In this document: positions 44,598-53,729 of the stretch, in pieces
How the letters are laid out: the number at the start of each line of letters is the position of its first letter
How positions within the stretch are numbered: position 1 is the stretch's first letter
Assembly: GCF_000737765.1 (NCBI RefSeq)
Contig: NZ_JPRI01000012.1
Span: forward strand, 62,001-126,000
Length of the DNA: 64,000 nt
DNA from: Chryseobacterium vrystaatense
GTDB taxonomy: Bacteria; Bacteroidota; Bacteroidia; Flavobacteriales; Weeksellaceae
Reading direction: 5' to 3'
Notes under the pieces: model-generated
The model's input: only the letters and a program-made list of their open reading frames with translations
Told to the model about the DNA's origin: nothing
Databases searched by the model: none
Program-made: the position numbers and the translations under genes

Positions 44598-45572
44598 TTA
44601 AAATTTTCTTTCAATTACGTAATCAAGCATCAGAAGTAACGATTTTTTAGGTTCAGAATCCGGAAATTCATTCAGGATATCTTTTGCTTTCTGCTGAAAG
44701 TTCTTCATTTCTCTCACAGCATAATCCATACCCCCGGAACTTTTAACAAATTCTATAAGCTCTTTGACCCGTTTTGGGTCATTATTATACCGTTTGATGG
44801 TGTTGAAATAATATTTTCTGTCTTTTTCAGTAGCACTCTTCAATGTATAAATTAAAGGAAGCGTCATTTTCTGCTCTTTAATATCGATACCAACAGGTTT
44901 TCCGATAACATTTGAGCTTAAATAGTCGAATAGGTCATCTTTGATCTGAAATGCCATTCCGGTATAGGTCCCGAAATTCATCATTTTTTTTGCAAGAACT
45001 TCATCCGCATTATTGGAAAGAACCCCTATCTCACAACAAGCGGCAATCAGTGTCGCTGTTTTCTGACGGATAATTTCATAATAAACATCTTCTGTAATAT
45101 CAAGCTTTCTGGCCTTTTCCAGCTGTAGAAGCTCCCCTTCAGACATTTCACGGATTGTTCTGGAAATCACACCCAGAAGATCATAGTCTTTATGATCTGT
45201 AGAAAGTAATACTGATTTTGACAAAAGGTAATCTCCTACCAGAACCGCAATCTTATTCTTCCACAGGGCATTAATAGAAAAGAAATTACGTCGTTTAAAG
45301 CTTTCATCAACGACATCATCGTGCACAAGAGTAGCTGTATGGATCAGTTCTATCATAGAAGCTCCACGGTAGGTTTTTTCGGTCACTTCACCTACTAGTT
45401 TTGCACACAGGAATACGAACATTGGCCGCATCTGCTTACCTTTTGTGGTGACAATAAAGCGGGTTACTTTATCTAACAAAGGTACTTTACTCTGCATGGA
45501 TTCATAAAACTTCTGTTCGAAAAGTTTCATTTCCTCATTGATCGGTCGCTTGATTTCTTCTACGATGTTCAC
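44598..45572 (-). CDS. Polyprenyl diphosphate synthase (trans-type)
   Basis: The protein has 324 residues. The start codon appears to be GTG; the next Met is at residue 15, inside conserved sequence. It has both Asp-rich motifs of trans-prenyltransferases: LVHDDVVDESFKRR and FQIKDDLFDYL, plus KGKQMRPMF. By family it adds isopentenyl units to make an all-trans C30-C40 chain for menaquinone. Product length cannot be told with certainty. It stands alone on the minus strand. Confidence 0.92.
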   Translation of the reverse strand: MNIVEEIKRPINEEMKLFEQKFYESMQSKVPLLDKVTRFIVTTKGKQMRPMFVFLCAKLVGEVTEKTYRGASMIELIHTATLVHDDVVDESFKRRNFFSINALWKNKIAVLVGDYLLSKSVLLSTDHKDYDLLGVISRTIREMSEGELLQLEKARKLDITEDVYYEIIRQKTATLIAACCEIGVLSNNADEVLAKKMMNFGTYTGMAFQIKDDLFDYLSSNVIGKPVGIDIKEQKMTLPLIYTLKSATEKDRKYYFNTIKRYNNDPKRVKELIEFVKSSGGMDYAVREMKNFQQKAKDILNEFPDSEPKKSLLLMLDYVIERKF

Positions 45573-45779
45573 TACTATTTAATAAAGTATTTATTTTCAA
45601 CCATGTAGACACATAGAGAATATATGATTTAAACCTATCCTGTGTACTTTCTGGAGATTTTCAATTAGCAAATATATGAAAACTAATCAATTATTATTTG
45701 ATGCATTCTTATCTAAAATTAACATTTATCTCTTATCTGTAGTATTTTTTATCCGAACCTGTTTTTAAAACAAAAAAAC

Positions 45780-45802
45780 AGCCCCTGCCAATGGCAGGGG
45801 CT
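45780..45802 (-). terminator. Terminator of microprotein 2
   Basis: A ten-pair stem AGCCCCTGCC / GGCAGGGGCT with a three-base loop; on the minus strand a run of T follows. It lies 23 bp past the stop. Confidence 0.9.
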
Positions 45803-45825
45803 TTATATTGAAAGCAAATAATTTC

Positions 45826-45987
45826 TTAGTCAATAATTATTGGCGGACAATATGATGAGTTGATAGGTCTGCAAGCACTTCCTGCACAACACCAGCCTTC
45901 TCCACATGGTTCTCCACCGCCACAGTATTTAAGTCCTCCTTTAATAGTTTTTAAATTTTCACGTGACATTTTCTTTAAATTTTTCAT
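45826..45987 (-). CDS. Double-glycine leader microprotein 2 (53 residues)
   Basis: Found on the minus strand between the polyprenyl synthase gene and the beta-propeller-like gene. The leader MKNLKKMSRENLKTIKGG is followed by a 35-residue mature part with six Cys (YCGGGEPCGEGWCCAG, ACRP and YCPP). Paired and spaced Cys suggest disulfides in a secreted peptide. Same leader family as microproteins 1, 3 and 4. No exporter beside it. It has its own terminator. Confidence 0.87.
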   Translation of the reverse strand: MKNLKKMSRENLKTIKGGLKYCGGGEPCGEGWCCAGSACRPINSSYCPPIIID

Positions 45988-46170
45988 AAGTTTTAATTTT
46001 ATAATTGTGTCACTAATATATGAATAATTCTAAACATACAATACTTTTACCTCAATATTTTCATTAAAATTTTAAATTAAATATATTATTATCAATCAAA
46101 TACAGGATTTCACTTCATTTTACAATAATTATTTTTAAAGAAACTATTGTTGTATTCAGATACAAGATGA

Positions 46171-47049
46171 TTACTCTTTGAATTCTTCTTTTGGGATAAA
46201 ATACAATGCAGGCTTTGCTCCTCCCAACCTTGATCTGAATTTTTCTCCTGAGATATAAATCCCTGTTTCATTAACGGCAATACCTTCAATCTGTCCGATC
46301 GAGAGAGCGCTGCCCAGATAGTAATGCTTTGGAGTATCTTTAAAAAAGATTCCCGGTTCTGTTTCTTTAAACACATTCAGGAATACTTCTGTTTTCTTGG
46401 TATATCCTATCAAATAAAGCTTTTTGTCAAAATACGCTGCATCTGTTACGACAAAGTTGGTTTTGTAGGATTCCACTTTTTCTGCCTTCTGTTTCTCAGA
46501 GGTCGCAGGATCGATGATGTAATGAGATGTTGATTTTGATTTCCATTCCTTAGTAAACAGGTGCAGTTTTCCATTGAGGTACATCATGGCTTCTGCATCA
46601 AAATCGTTGTTGGTATATTTTGGAATAAATTCAGTCTGTTCAGGATAATAAAACGAAATCTTTGCAATTGAATCATTCTTTGGTTCACCATTCTGAAAAG
46701 GCAGTCTGTAAATTTCAAGATCTCTTCTCGTTCCACCGTTATTTCCAAAATCTCCAATATAGAAATTCTTTCCGTCGTTAGTCAGAGCTTCCCAATCCTT
46801 ATTTTTAGCATTAATTGTTAACGTATTTTTGATAGTGCCTGAAGTCTTATCAAGTTCAAAAAGTTCCGGAGCATTACCACTGTCATTGAAAGTATATAAT
46901 TTTCCATTCAAAATGCTCAGCCCTGATGTTTCCTGAATCCTGTCATCCAAATAGGCAACCCTGAATTTTCTTATTTTCAAAAAGTCAGTCTGTTGTGAAA
47001 ATGACAGTTGAAAAATAATAACTGCAGAGAGAAGAAAGAATTTTTTCAT
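46171..47049 (-). CDS. Exported beta-propeller-like protein
   Basis: The protein has 292 residues. The signal peptide is FFLLSAVIIFQLSFSQ. The mature part consists of repeats with Asp/Gly turns: ETSGLSILNGKLYTFNDSGNAPELFELDK, KDWEALTNDGKNFYIGDFGNNGGTRRDLEIYRLPF, YFDKKLYLIGYTK, IEGIAVNETGIYISGEKF. These suggest a six-bladed propeller of the SdiA-regulated/esterase-like phytase type. No catalytic residues can be named. It stands alone. Confidence 0.8.
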   Translation of the reverse strand: MKKFFLLSAVIIFQLSFSQQTDFLKIRKFRVAYLDDRIQETSGLSILNGKLYTFNDSGNAPELFELDKTSGTIKNTLTINAKNKDWEALTNDGKNFYIGDFGNNGGTRRDLEIYRLPFQNGEPKNDSIAKISFYYPEQTEFIPKYTNNDFDAEAMMYLNGKLHLFTKEWKSKSTSHYIIDPATSEKQKAEKVESYKTNFVVTDAAYFDKKLYLIGYTKKTEVFLNVFKETEPGIFFKDTPKHYYLGSALSIGQIEGIAVNETGIYISGEKFRSRLGGAKPALYFIPKEEFKE

Positions 47050-47173
47050 AGGGTAAAAATAAGGGTTTATAAGTAATTGGAAAAAGACCTGTCCAAAATA
47101 TTGAAAGCTTTTAATATTGTTTTTTCTCCTTCTCAGACTTTATTCTTTACCTCTATTTGATCCTTAGGTGGAA

Positions 47174-48115
47174 TCATGCTGATTTCATTTTTTCTTTCTG
47201 ACCCTGTCTTTTTGCCTGTTTCTTTAAATAGTCTTTCTGGTACTGCCTTACTGTTTTTCCGGTCCCATCGTGCCTCCATCCCGGTGAATTGAAAATATAA
47301 TTTACCCGGTCTGAGATCTTCAGTCCCGGTTGTCTGAGGTCTTTCCATATCTTTCTCCATTCATAAAAAAGAACTGTATCAGGTTTATTATCCGGCATTT
47401 TTGGGTAGATTCCATACTTTATAGGAACATTTGGGTCTTCCTTTTCGAAGGTTCCGAAGATCTTATCCCAGATGATCAGGCACATGCCCATATTCCTGTC
47501 CAGATATTTGATGTTGCAGGCGTGGTGTACTCTATGATGTGAAGGTGTTACCAGAATATATTCCAAAATCCCCATCGTTTTAACCGTCTGTGTATGCACC
47601 CAGGTTCCATACACCTGCCCTATCGCATAAACGACCATGATATGCCATGGATTAAAGCCTAAAAATGCCAAAGGAGAAAAATAAAGATATCTGTAAAGCG
47701 GCTGCAGGACAGGACTTCTAAAGCCTGTTGTAAGATTGAAATATTCTGAATTATGGTGGGTAATATGAACTGCCCAGAATGCTCTGGAATGGTGATCTAC
47801 ATAATGCAGTACGTAATAGGCAAAGTCTGTAATGATAAAGCAGATCAGCCAGTACCAAACGGTAAAATCCCAGGTGACTATTTTGTGATTGTAAAAGAAA
47901 AACATGACTCCCATGGCAAAAGCCTTCATGATCAGATCCAGACCGAAGTTCATTAATGCAAGATACACGCTCGTTGCAACATCCTTTCCGTTATACAGCT
48001 TAGCTTCAGAAACATGGCTGTATATCATTTCTGCTAAAATAACTGTGGCATGAAGCGGAATTGACCATGCATAGACATTTTCAAGCCCGTCTTCGCCTGT
48101 GAAGAAGTCCAACAT
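47174..48115 (-). CDS. Sterol desaturase/fatty acid hydroxylase-family membrane protein
   Basis: The protein has 313 residues with four or five membrane segments. The di-iron His boxes are in HYVDHHSRAFWAVHITHHNSEYFNL and HRVHHACNIKYLD. Family members hydroxylate fatty acids, carotenoids or sterol-like lipids; the ornithine-lipid hydroxylases are also related. The product is unknown. The tail is Lys-rich. It lies 72 bp before the rlmN stop, on the same strand. Confidence 0.9.
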   Translation of the reverse strand: MLDFFTGEDGLENVYAWSIPLHATVILAEMIYSHVSEAKLYNGKDVATSVYLALMNFGLDLIMKAFAMGVMFFFYNHKIVTWDFTVWYWLICFIITDFAYYVLHYVDHHSRAFWAVHITHHNSEYFNLTTGFRSPVLQPLYRYLYFSPLAFLGFNPWHIMVVYAIGQVYGTWVHTQTVKTMGILEYILVTPSHHRVHHACNIKYLDRNMGMCLIIWDKIFGTFEKEDPNVPIKYGIYPKMPDNKPDTVLFYEWRKIWKDLRQPGLKISDRVNYIFNSPGWRHDGTGKTVRQYQKDYLKKQAKRQGQKEKMKSA

Positions 48116-48187
48116 CCCTTATTACTTTATGTAAAGGTAGGGGTTTAGGAAATTTTTAAGAAAAGTTTTGAATTTTTTAAGGAAATT

Positions 48188-49222
48188 TTAATCAGTCGCT
48201 TTATTGGCAAGCTGTCCGCAGGCTGCATCGATGTCACCACCACGGCTTTTTCTGATCATCACTGTAATCCCGGCATTTTCAAGCTGGCGTACATAATTAT
48301 CTTCCGCCTTCTTGTTGCACTGATCATATTTTCCGTCTCCAATAGGGTTATACTGGATCAGATTCACTTTAGAAGGAACCTGTCTGCAGTACCTGATAAG
48401 GGCCTTGATATCTTCATCACCATCATTGATCCCTTTCCATACACAGTATTCGAAAGTGATCACAGACCCTGTTTTCTGATACCAGTACTGAAGTGCGTCC
48501 ATGATATCTGTTAATGGGAATTTATCCGAGAAAGGCATGATCTCGTTACGCTTGACTTCAATAGCAGAGTGAAGTGAAAGTGCCAGTTTTACGCGAAGTT
48601 CATCATCCGCAAGCATTTTGATCATCTTAGGAATTCCGGATGTAGAAACAGTAATTCTTCTTGGAGACATTCCCAAACCTTCCGGCTGGGTTATCTTTCT
48701 GATGGCTTCCACTACATTTTTGTAATTCATCATCGGCTCCCCCATTCCCATAAAAACGATATTGGAAAGCGGTCTGTTAAAATACATTTTACTTTGGCTG
48801 TCAATCAGGGCAACCTGGTCAACGATCTCCGCTACTTCAAGGTTTCTCATTCTTTTGAGCCTTGCTGTTGCACAGAATTCACAATTTAACGAACATCCTA
48901 CCTGTGAAGAAACGCATGCTGTAGTTCTTGTCTCTGTAGGAATAAGAACGGATTCTACCAACAGTCCGTCGTGAAGTTTCACCCCATTTTTAATGGTTCC
49001 GTCTGTACTTTTCTGCAGTTGATCCACAGACACGGGATTAATGGTGTATTCTTCAGCAATCTTTTCACGTAGAGATTTTGAAAGATTCGTCATTTCATCA
49101 ATCGAATGGAGATTTTTACTCCATAACCAGTCATAAACCTGCTTGGCACGAAAGGGTTTTTCACCTAAAGTTGCAAAGTAGTCTTTAAGTTGGTCTAATG
49201 ATAAAATTCTGATATCCTTCAA
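48188..49222 (-). CDS. rlmN: 23S rRNA/tRNA adenine-C2 methyltransferase RlmN
   Basis: The protein has 344 residues. The radical SAM cluster motif is CSLNCEFC at Cys110/114/117, the conserved acceptor Cys335 is in GGDIDAACGQ, and FMGMGEPMMNY lies between. It methylates A2503 of 23S rRNA and A37 of certain tRNAs. The start codon seems to be TTG (49222-49220), because the next in-frame Met is at residue 44, inside the conserved N-terminal domain. queA lies about 100 bp upstream in the same direction. Confidence 0.97.
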   Translation of the reverse strand: MKDIRILSLDQLKDYFATLGEKPFRAKQVYDWLWSKNLHSIDEMTNLSKSLREKIAEEYTINPVSVDQLQKSTDGTIKNGVKLHDGLLVESVLIPTETRTTACVSSQVGCSLNCEFCATARLKRMRNLEVAEIVDQVALIDSQSKMYFNRPLSNIVFMGMGEPMMNYKNVVEAIRKITQPEGLGMSPRRITVSTSGIPKMIKMLADDELRVKLALSLHSAIEVKRNEIMPFSDKFPLTDIMDALQYWYQKTGSVITFEYCVWKGINDGDEDIKALIRYCRQVPSKVNLIQYNPIGDGKYDQCNKKAEDNYVRQLENAGITVMIRKSRGGDIDAACGQLANKATD

Positions 49223-49321
49223 AGTAGTATTGATTTTAAATTATAAATTTTAGATTAAAATCCTTTCCAGAAGTTGGGACCTAATCTAAAATTTATAATC
49301 TATAATTGAAAATTAAATTAA

Positions 49322-50371
49322 TTACAAAATAAGCATTGCGTCACCGTAAGAATAGAATTTGTACTTTTCTTTTACGGCTTCTTCATATGCATGCATGATA
49401 AAATCTTTTCCTGCAAAAGCAGCAATCATCATCAATAATGTTGATTTTGGTGTGTGGAAATTGGTAATCATTGCATTCGCAACTCCAAAATCATGAGGCG
49501 GATAAATAAATTTGTTTGTCCAGCCATTGAAAGCAGAAATCTTTCTGTTTGAAGAAACAGACGTCTCCAATGCTCTCATCGTTGTAGTACCTACTGCACA
49601 AACTCTTCTGTGAGCATCTACTGCTTTATTGATGATATCAGCATTTCTTTCGTCGATGATCACTTCTTCAGACTCCATTTTATGTTTAGAAAGATCTTCC
49701 ACCTCGATTGGGTTGAAAGTTCCTAAACCAACGTGAAGGGTAACTTCAGCAAAATCAACTCCTTTGATCTCCAGTTTCTTCATCAAATGCTTAGAGAAGT
49801 GAAGACCTGCTGTAGGTGCAGCAACTGCTCCTTCTATTTTAGCATAGATCGTCTGGTATCTTTCTGCATCTTCCGGTTCTACTGCTCTTTTGATGTATTT
49901 TGGAAGTGGAGTTTCTCCTAATTCTTTCAGTTTTGTTCTGAATTCGTCATAAGAACCGTCGAATAAGAATCTTAATGTTCTTCCTCTTGAGGTTGTATTG
50001 TCGATCACCTCCGCTACTAAAGATTCATCTTCAGTAAAGAATAACTTATTTCCAATTCTGATCTTTCTTGCAGGATCTACAAGAACGTCCCATACTCTGG
50101 TTTCTTTGTCAAGCTCTCTTAAAAGGAAAACTTCAATTTTGGCTCCCGTTTTTTCTTTATTTCCATAAAGACGTGCAGGGAAAACCTTAGTATTGTTGAA
50201 AATGAAAAGATCTTTCTCATCGAAATAGTCAACAACATCTTTAAACAACTTATGTTCAATAGTTTCTGTTTTTCTATTAAGAACCATTAGCTTGGCTTCG
50301 TCTCTGTGTTCAGATGGGTGCTCTGCTAATAATTCTTCAGGAAGATCAAAATTAAAATCTGATGTTTTCAT
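49322..50371 (-). CDS. queA: S-adenosylmethionine:tRNA ribosyltransferase-isomerase QueA
   Basis: The protein has 349 residues, the normal length. It begins TSDFNFDLPEELLAEHPSEHRDEAKLMVLNR and contains IFNNTKVFPARLYGNKEKTGAKIEVFLL and AAPTAGLHFSKHLMKKL. It ends HTPKSTLLMMIAAFAGKD...YSYGDAMLI. It transfers the ribosyl part of SAM to preQ1 in tRNA to make epoxyqueuosine. It precedes rlmN on the same strand, so two RNA modification genes are adjacent. Confidence 0.97.
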   Translation of the reverse strand: MKTSDFNFDLPEELLAEHPSEHRDEAKLMVLNRKTETIEHKLFKDVVDYFDEKDLFIFNNTKVFPARLYGNKEKTGAKIEVFLLRELDKETRVWDVLVDPARKIRIGNKLFFTEDESLVAEVIDNTTSRGRTLRFLFDGSYDEFRTKLKELGETPLPKYIKRAVEPEDAERYQTIYAKIEGAVAAPTAGLHFSKHLMKKLEIKGVDFAEVTLHVGLGTFNPIEVEDLSKHKMESEEVIIDERNADIINKAVDAHRRVCAVGTTTMRALETSVSSNRKISAFNGWTNKFIYPPHDFGVANAMITNFHTPKSTLLMMIAAFAGKDFIMHAYEEAVKEKYKFYSYGDAMLIL

Positions 50372-50520
50372 TTTTTTAAATTACGGTTTAAAAATTATTC
50401 AAATTACAAGTGTAATTTTCAGTGTGCAAATATACGACATTGAATACCCCTTTGTCAAGTATTATTTAAAATCAAATTTAAAACCGTGATTCTACGGTGA
50501 TTTATGAAGGAAAAAAAGAT

Positions 50521-50528
50521 TATTTTTG
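50521..50528 (+). promoter_or_regulatory. Candidate -7 element for the AIM24-like gene
   Basis: TATTTTTG matches TAnnTTTG; the ATG at 50553 is 24 nt further on. An alternative TTG start at 50526 falls within this element and is rejected. Confidence 0.5.
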
Positions 50529-50552
50529 GCAATATTTAAAAATTTTTACACT

Positions 50553-51245
50553 ATGAGCAAATATTCATTGGAAGCTTTCGTCAACGAAACAAAAGAAAAT
50601 CCGCAGCAGAGGGACTATTTTGAACTGGAAACTCCGCATCTGTTAGAAATAAACCTTAACAATCAGGCTGTATGGACCAAAAGAGGGAGTATGGTAGGCT
50701 ATGTTGGAGGCATCAATTTCGAAAGACAGGGGATGCTGGCAGGAGGAATCGGTAATCTTTTAAAGAAAGCAATCAGTGGTGAAGGAACCAAGCTGATGAA
50801 AGCAGAAGGAAGCGGCAAACTTTATGTGGCAGATTCTGGTAAAAAAGTACGCATCCTTTACCTGAACAATGAATCGGTATGTGTCAATGGAAATGATGTC
50901 CTGGCACATGAACAAAGTGTTAAAAGTGACATTACCATGCTTAAAAGTGTTGCAGGCATGATGGCTGGCGGCCTTTTTCAGGTAAAGCTTTCCGGAACCG
51001 GACATATCGCAATCACAACACACGGTGAACCATTGACATTAATGGTAACCCCGGACAATCCTGTTTTTACAGATCCTAATGCTACAGTGGCATGGTCTGG
51101 AAACCTAAGCCCTGATCTTAAAACGAATGTTTCTTTCAAAAGTCTCATCGGTAGAGGAAGCGGCGAAGAATTCCAGATGAAGTTCTCAGGAAACGGATGG
51201 GTACTGATCCAGCCGTACGAAGAAGTATATTTCACAGAGAAATAA
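50553..51245 (+). CDS. AIM24/TIGR00266-family protein
   Basis: The protein is about 230 residues from the ATG at 50553. It has the repeated beta-layer pattern of the family: LEINLNNQAVWTKRGSMVGYVGGINFERQG, GSGKLYVADSGKKVRILYLNNESVCVNGNDVLAHE, MAGGLFQVKLSGTGHIAITTHGEPL, and AWSGNLSPDLKTNVSFKSLIGRGSGEEFQMKFSG. No enzyme motif. Function unknown; eukaryotic relatives act in mitochondria. It ends before a strong terminator. Confidence 0.92.
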   Translation: MSKYSLEAFVNETKENPQQRDYFELETPHLLEINLNNQAVWTKRGSMVGYVGGINFERQGMLAGGIGNLLKKAISGEGTKLMKAEGSGKLYVADSGKKVRILYLNNESVCVNGNDVLAHEQSVKSDITMLKSVAGMMAGGLFQVKLSGTGHIAITTHGEPLTLMVTPDNPVFTDPNATVAWSGNLSPDLKTNVSFKSLIGRGSGEEFQMKFSGNGWVLIQPYEEVYFTEK

Positions 51246-51273
51246 TATATTAAAAATTGATGATTCTAAAGAT

Positions 51274-51298
51274 GGCTGCTCCTTAAACCGGAGCAGCC
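51274..51298 (+). terminator. Terminator of the AIM24-like gene
   Basis: A nine-pair G/C-rich stem GGCTGCTCC / GGAGCAGCC, then G and a T-run. The bases up to 51436 contain a C-rich stretch (ACCCATACCCATACCCC) and no ORF. Confidence 0.9.
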
Positions 51299-51436
51299 GT
51301 TTTTTATTTTTACCTCAAAACCCGTCATCCTCAGCCCATGAACTGTCATCCGTAACTTCTGCTCAAAAACTGAATCCCGAACCCATACCCATACCCCTAC
51401 CTCGCAACTTTTTAATATATTTAAGAAAAAATTTTG

Positions 51437-52834
51437 ATGGACAACACCTCTTCACGCAGAAACTTTATTAAAACTGCAGCTCTGGCCAGCTTTGGCGCAT
51501 TGGTTTTACCCAATTCTTTATTTGCCTATTCCAATGATTTTAAATCAGATAAAAAAGTTCGTGTCGGCTTTATTGGCGTAGGACTCCGTGGACAGGAACA
51601 TGTAAAGCTGCTTGCAAAGCGTGATGATGTGGAAATTGTAGCCTTTGCTGATCCTGATAAAAGAATGCTTCTGGCTTCTCAAAAAATACTGAAAGACCAT
51701 AATAAATCTGCAGCTCAGGAATTTTCCAACGGTGAATACGATTACCGGAATCTTTTAAAATTAAAAACAATAGATGCGGTAGTGATTGCCACTCCGTGGG
51801 AATGGCATCTTCCTCAGGGAACCGAAGCAATGAGAGCGCGGAAGATTGTTGGCATGGAGGTTTCAGGAGCTATAAAACTTCAGGACTGCTGGGAATTTGT
51901 AAAAGTATATGAGGAAACTAAGGTTCCTATTTTCATGATGGAAAACGTATGCTACCGCAGGGATATCATGGCTGTTTTGAATATGGTCCGTAAAGGAATG
52001 TTCGGAGAACTGGTTCATGGACGAGGTGGTTATCAGCATGATTTGAGGGGTGTTCTTTTCAATGATGGTGTTACCCCATACAATTCGGGTGCTGAATTTG
52101 GAGAAAAAGGATTCAGTGAAGCCCATTGGAGAACGGAACATTATGTGAAGAGAAACGGAGAACTCTATCCTACTCACGGATTAGGTCCTGTCGCGGTTAT
52201 GATGGATATCAACCGTGGAAACCGTCTGACGAGGCTTTCTTCTTTCTCATCAAAGTCTGTCGGCCTGCATAAGTACATTGCAGAACATCCTAAAGGAGGA
52301 GAAAATCATCCTAATGCCAAAGTAAAATTCAATCAGGGAGATATTGTCACTACACAGATTGCATGTGCCAACGGAGAAACGATCCTTTTAACCCATGATA
52401 CAAGTTTACAGAGACCTTATGATCTGGGATTCAGAGTACAGGGTACGGAAGGTTTATGGCAAGACTTCGGCTGGGGTGATTTTAACCAGGGGAATATTTA
52501 TTTTGAAAAAACAATGAATCACAGCCACCGATGGGAAAATACGGAAAAATGGATGAAAGAATTTGATCATCCTATCTGGAAAAAATTCGAAAACACAGCT
52601 GCAGGTGCGGGACATGGAGGAATGGATTTCTTTGTGATGAATACCTTTATCGAATGCATTAAAAGAAATATAGAATTTCCGATGGATGTGTATGATCTTG
52701 CCTTATGGTATTCTATCACACCGCTAAGTGAGGAATCTATTGCTAAAGGAGGACAGGTTGTAGATATTCCTGACTTTACGAATGGAAAATGGAAAACCCG
52801 TAAACCTGTATTTGGAATGACTGATGAATTCTAA
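51437..52834 (+). CDS. GH109-type Gfo/Idh/MocA glycosidase (alpha-N-acetylgalactosaminidase-like)
   Basis: The protein is about 465 residues from the ATG at 51437. It carries a Tat signal (Arg-Arg in SSRRNFIKTAALASFG). An NAD-binding Rossmann domain follows: VRVGFIGVGLRGQEHV. The segments MAVLNMVRKGMFGELVHGRGGYQHDLR and HWRTEHYVKRNGELYPTHGLGPVAVMMDINRGNRL match the GH109 group, in which NAD+ is used for retained-configuration cleavage. These release terminal alpha-N-acetylgalactosamine from glycans. It overlaps the next gene by 11 bp. Confidence 0.9.
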   Translation: MDNTSSRRNFIKTAALASFGALVLPNSLFAYSNDFKSDKKVRVGFIGVGLRGQEHVKLLAKRDDVEIVAFADPDKRMLLASQKILKDHNKSAAQEFSNGEYDYRNLLKLKTIDAVVIATPWEWHLPQGTEAMRARKIVGMEVSGAIKLQDCWEFVKVYEETKVPIFMMENVCYRRDIMAVLNMVRKGMFGELVHGRGGYQHDLRGVLFNDGVTPYNSGAEFGEKGFSEAHWRTEHYVKRNGELYPTHGLGPVAVMMDINRGNRLTRLSSFSSKSVGLHKYIAEHPKGGENHPNAKVKFNQGDIVTTQIACANGETILLTHDTSLQRPYDLGFRVQGTEGLWQDFGWGDFNQGNIYFEKTMNHSHRWENTEKWMKEFDHPIWKKFENTAAGAGHGGMDFFVMNTFIECIKRNIEFPMDVYDLALWYSITPLSEESIAKGGQVVDIPDFTNGKWKTRKPVFGMTDEF

Positions 52835-53729
52835 AAAAACATTACTCATTTTGGCCGGAGGTTTAGGAAGCCGTTACAAAGGTCTAAAACAGATAGATGG
52901 AATCCTGGACAACGACTCACCGATTCTGGAATATTCGATCTTTGATGCATTGGAAGCCGGTTTCAGCAAAGTGGTTATCATTGTGAACAGGCTTATTCCC
53001 CAAAGTTATATAGAAAGATTAAATACAATAGCCCATGTAAAAAGCTTTGAGCTTCAATGGATGTATCAGGAAAAAAGCAGTTTTCTGCCACCGGATTATG
53101 ACTTCTCAGAGAGGGAAAAGCCATGGGGAACAGGACATGCCGTGCTTTGTGCAAAAAATGCAGTGCAGGAACCTTTTATCATGATCAATGCCGATGACTT
53201 TTATGGGAAAGAAGCCTATCTGCTGGCCTCGAAAGAAATTGACATTCATATTTCCGGATCGCAATTTGGAATGGCAGCCTATCCAGTAGGATCCACTTTG
53301 AGCGGAAACGGAAACGTGGCAAGGGGAATATGTACATTAGATACTGACAATTATCTGGTGAAAATAGAGGAACAGACCTCTATACGAAAGGAAGGGAGTA
53401 GCATTATCTATACCGATGACGGAAAGAATGTAGAGATCACCGCTGATACATTGGTATCTATGAATTTTTTCATTTTTCATCAGGATATTTTTGATGCTCT
53501 TGAATTATATTTTAAAGATTTTATACAGTCAGGCCCGGAACCTTCAAAGGAATTTTATATTCCTTCAGCAGTACAGAGAATGATTGATGAAAAAAAAGCA
53601 AGGGTTTTGGTAAAGGCTTCCCCTTCTCAATGGATGGGAGTAACCTATGCAAACGACAAAAGCAGTATTAAAGATTTTCTGACATCAGAAATCAAAAAAA
53701 ACAGATATCCTGAAGATCTATGGAATTAA
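52824..53729 (+). CDS. Sugar-phosphate nucleotidyltransferase family protein
   Basis: The protein has 301 residues. It has KKTLLILAGGLGSRYKGLKQID, the nucleotide-binding loop of the GT-A nucleotidyltransferases, INADDFYGKEA (metal-binding Asp) and WGTGHAVLCAKNAV. It activates a sugar-1-phosphate with NTP. It overlaps GH109 by 11 bp and the kinase gene by 10 bp, so the three are translationally coupled. The sugar (possibly GalNAc or GlcNAc) is inferred from that context. Confidence 0.9.
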   Translation: MNSKKTLLILAGGLGSRYKGLKQIDGILDNDSPILEYSIFDALEAGFSKVVIIVNRLIPQSYIERLNTIAHVKSFELQWMYQEKSSFLPPDYDFSEREKPWGTGHAVLCAKNAVQEPFIMINADDFYGKEAYLLASKEIDIHISGSQFGMAAYPVGSTLSGNGNVARGICTLDTDNYLVKIEEQTSIRKEGSSIIYTDDGKNVEITADTLVSMNFFIFHQDIFDALELYFKDFIQSGPEPSKEFYIPSAVQRMIDEKKARVLVKASPSQWMGVTYANDKSSIKDFLTSEIKKNRYPEDLWN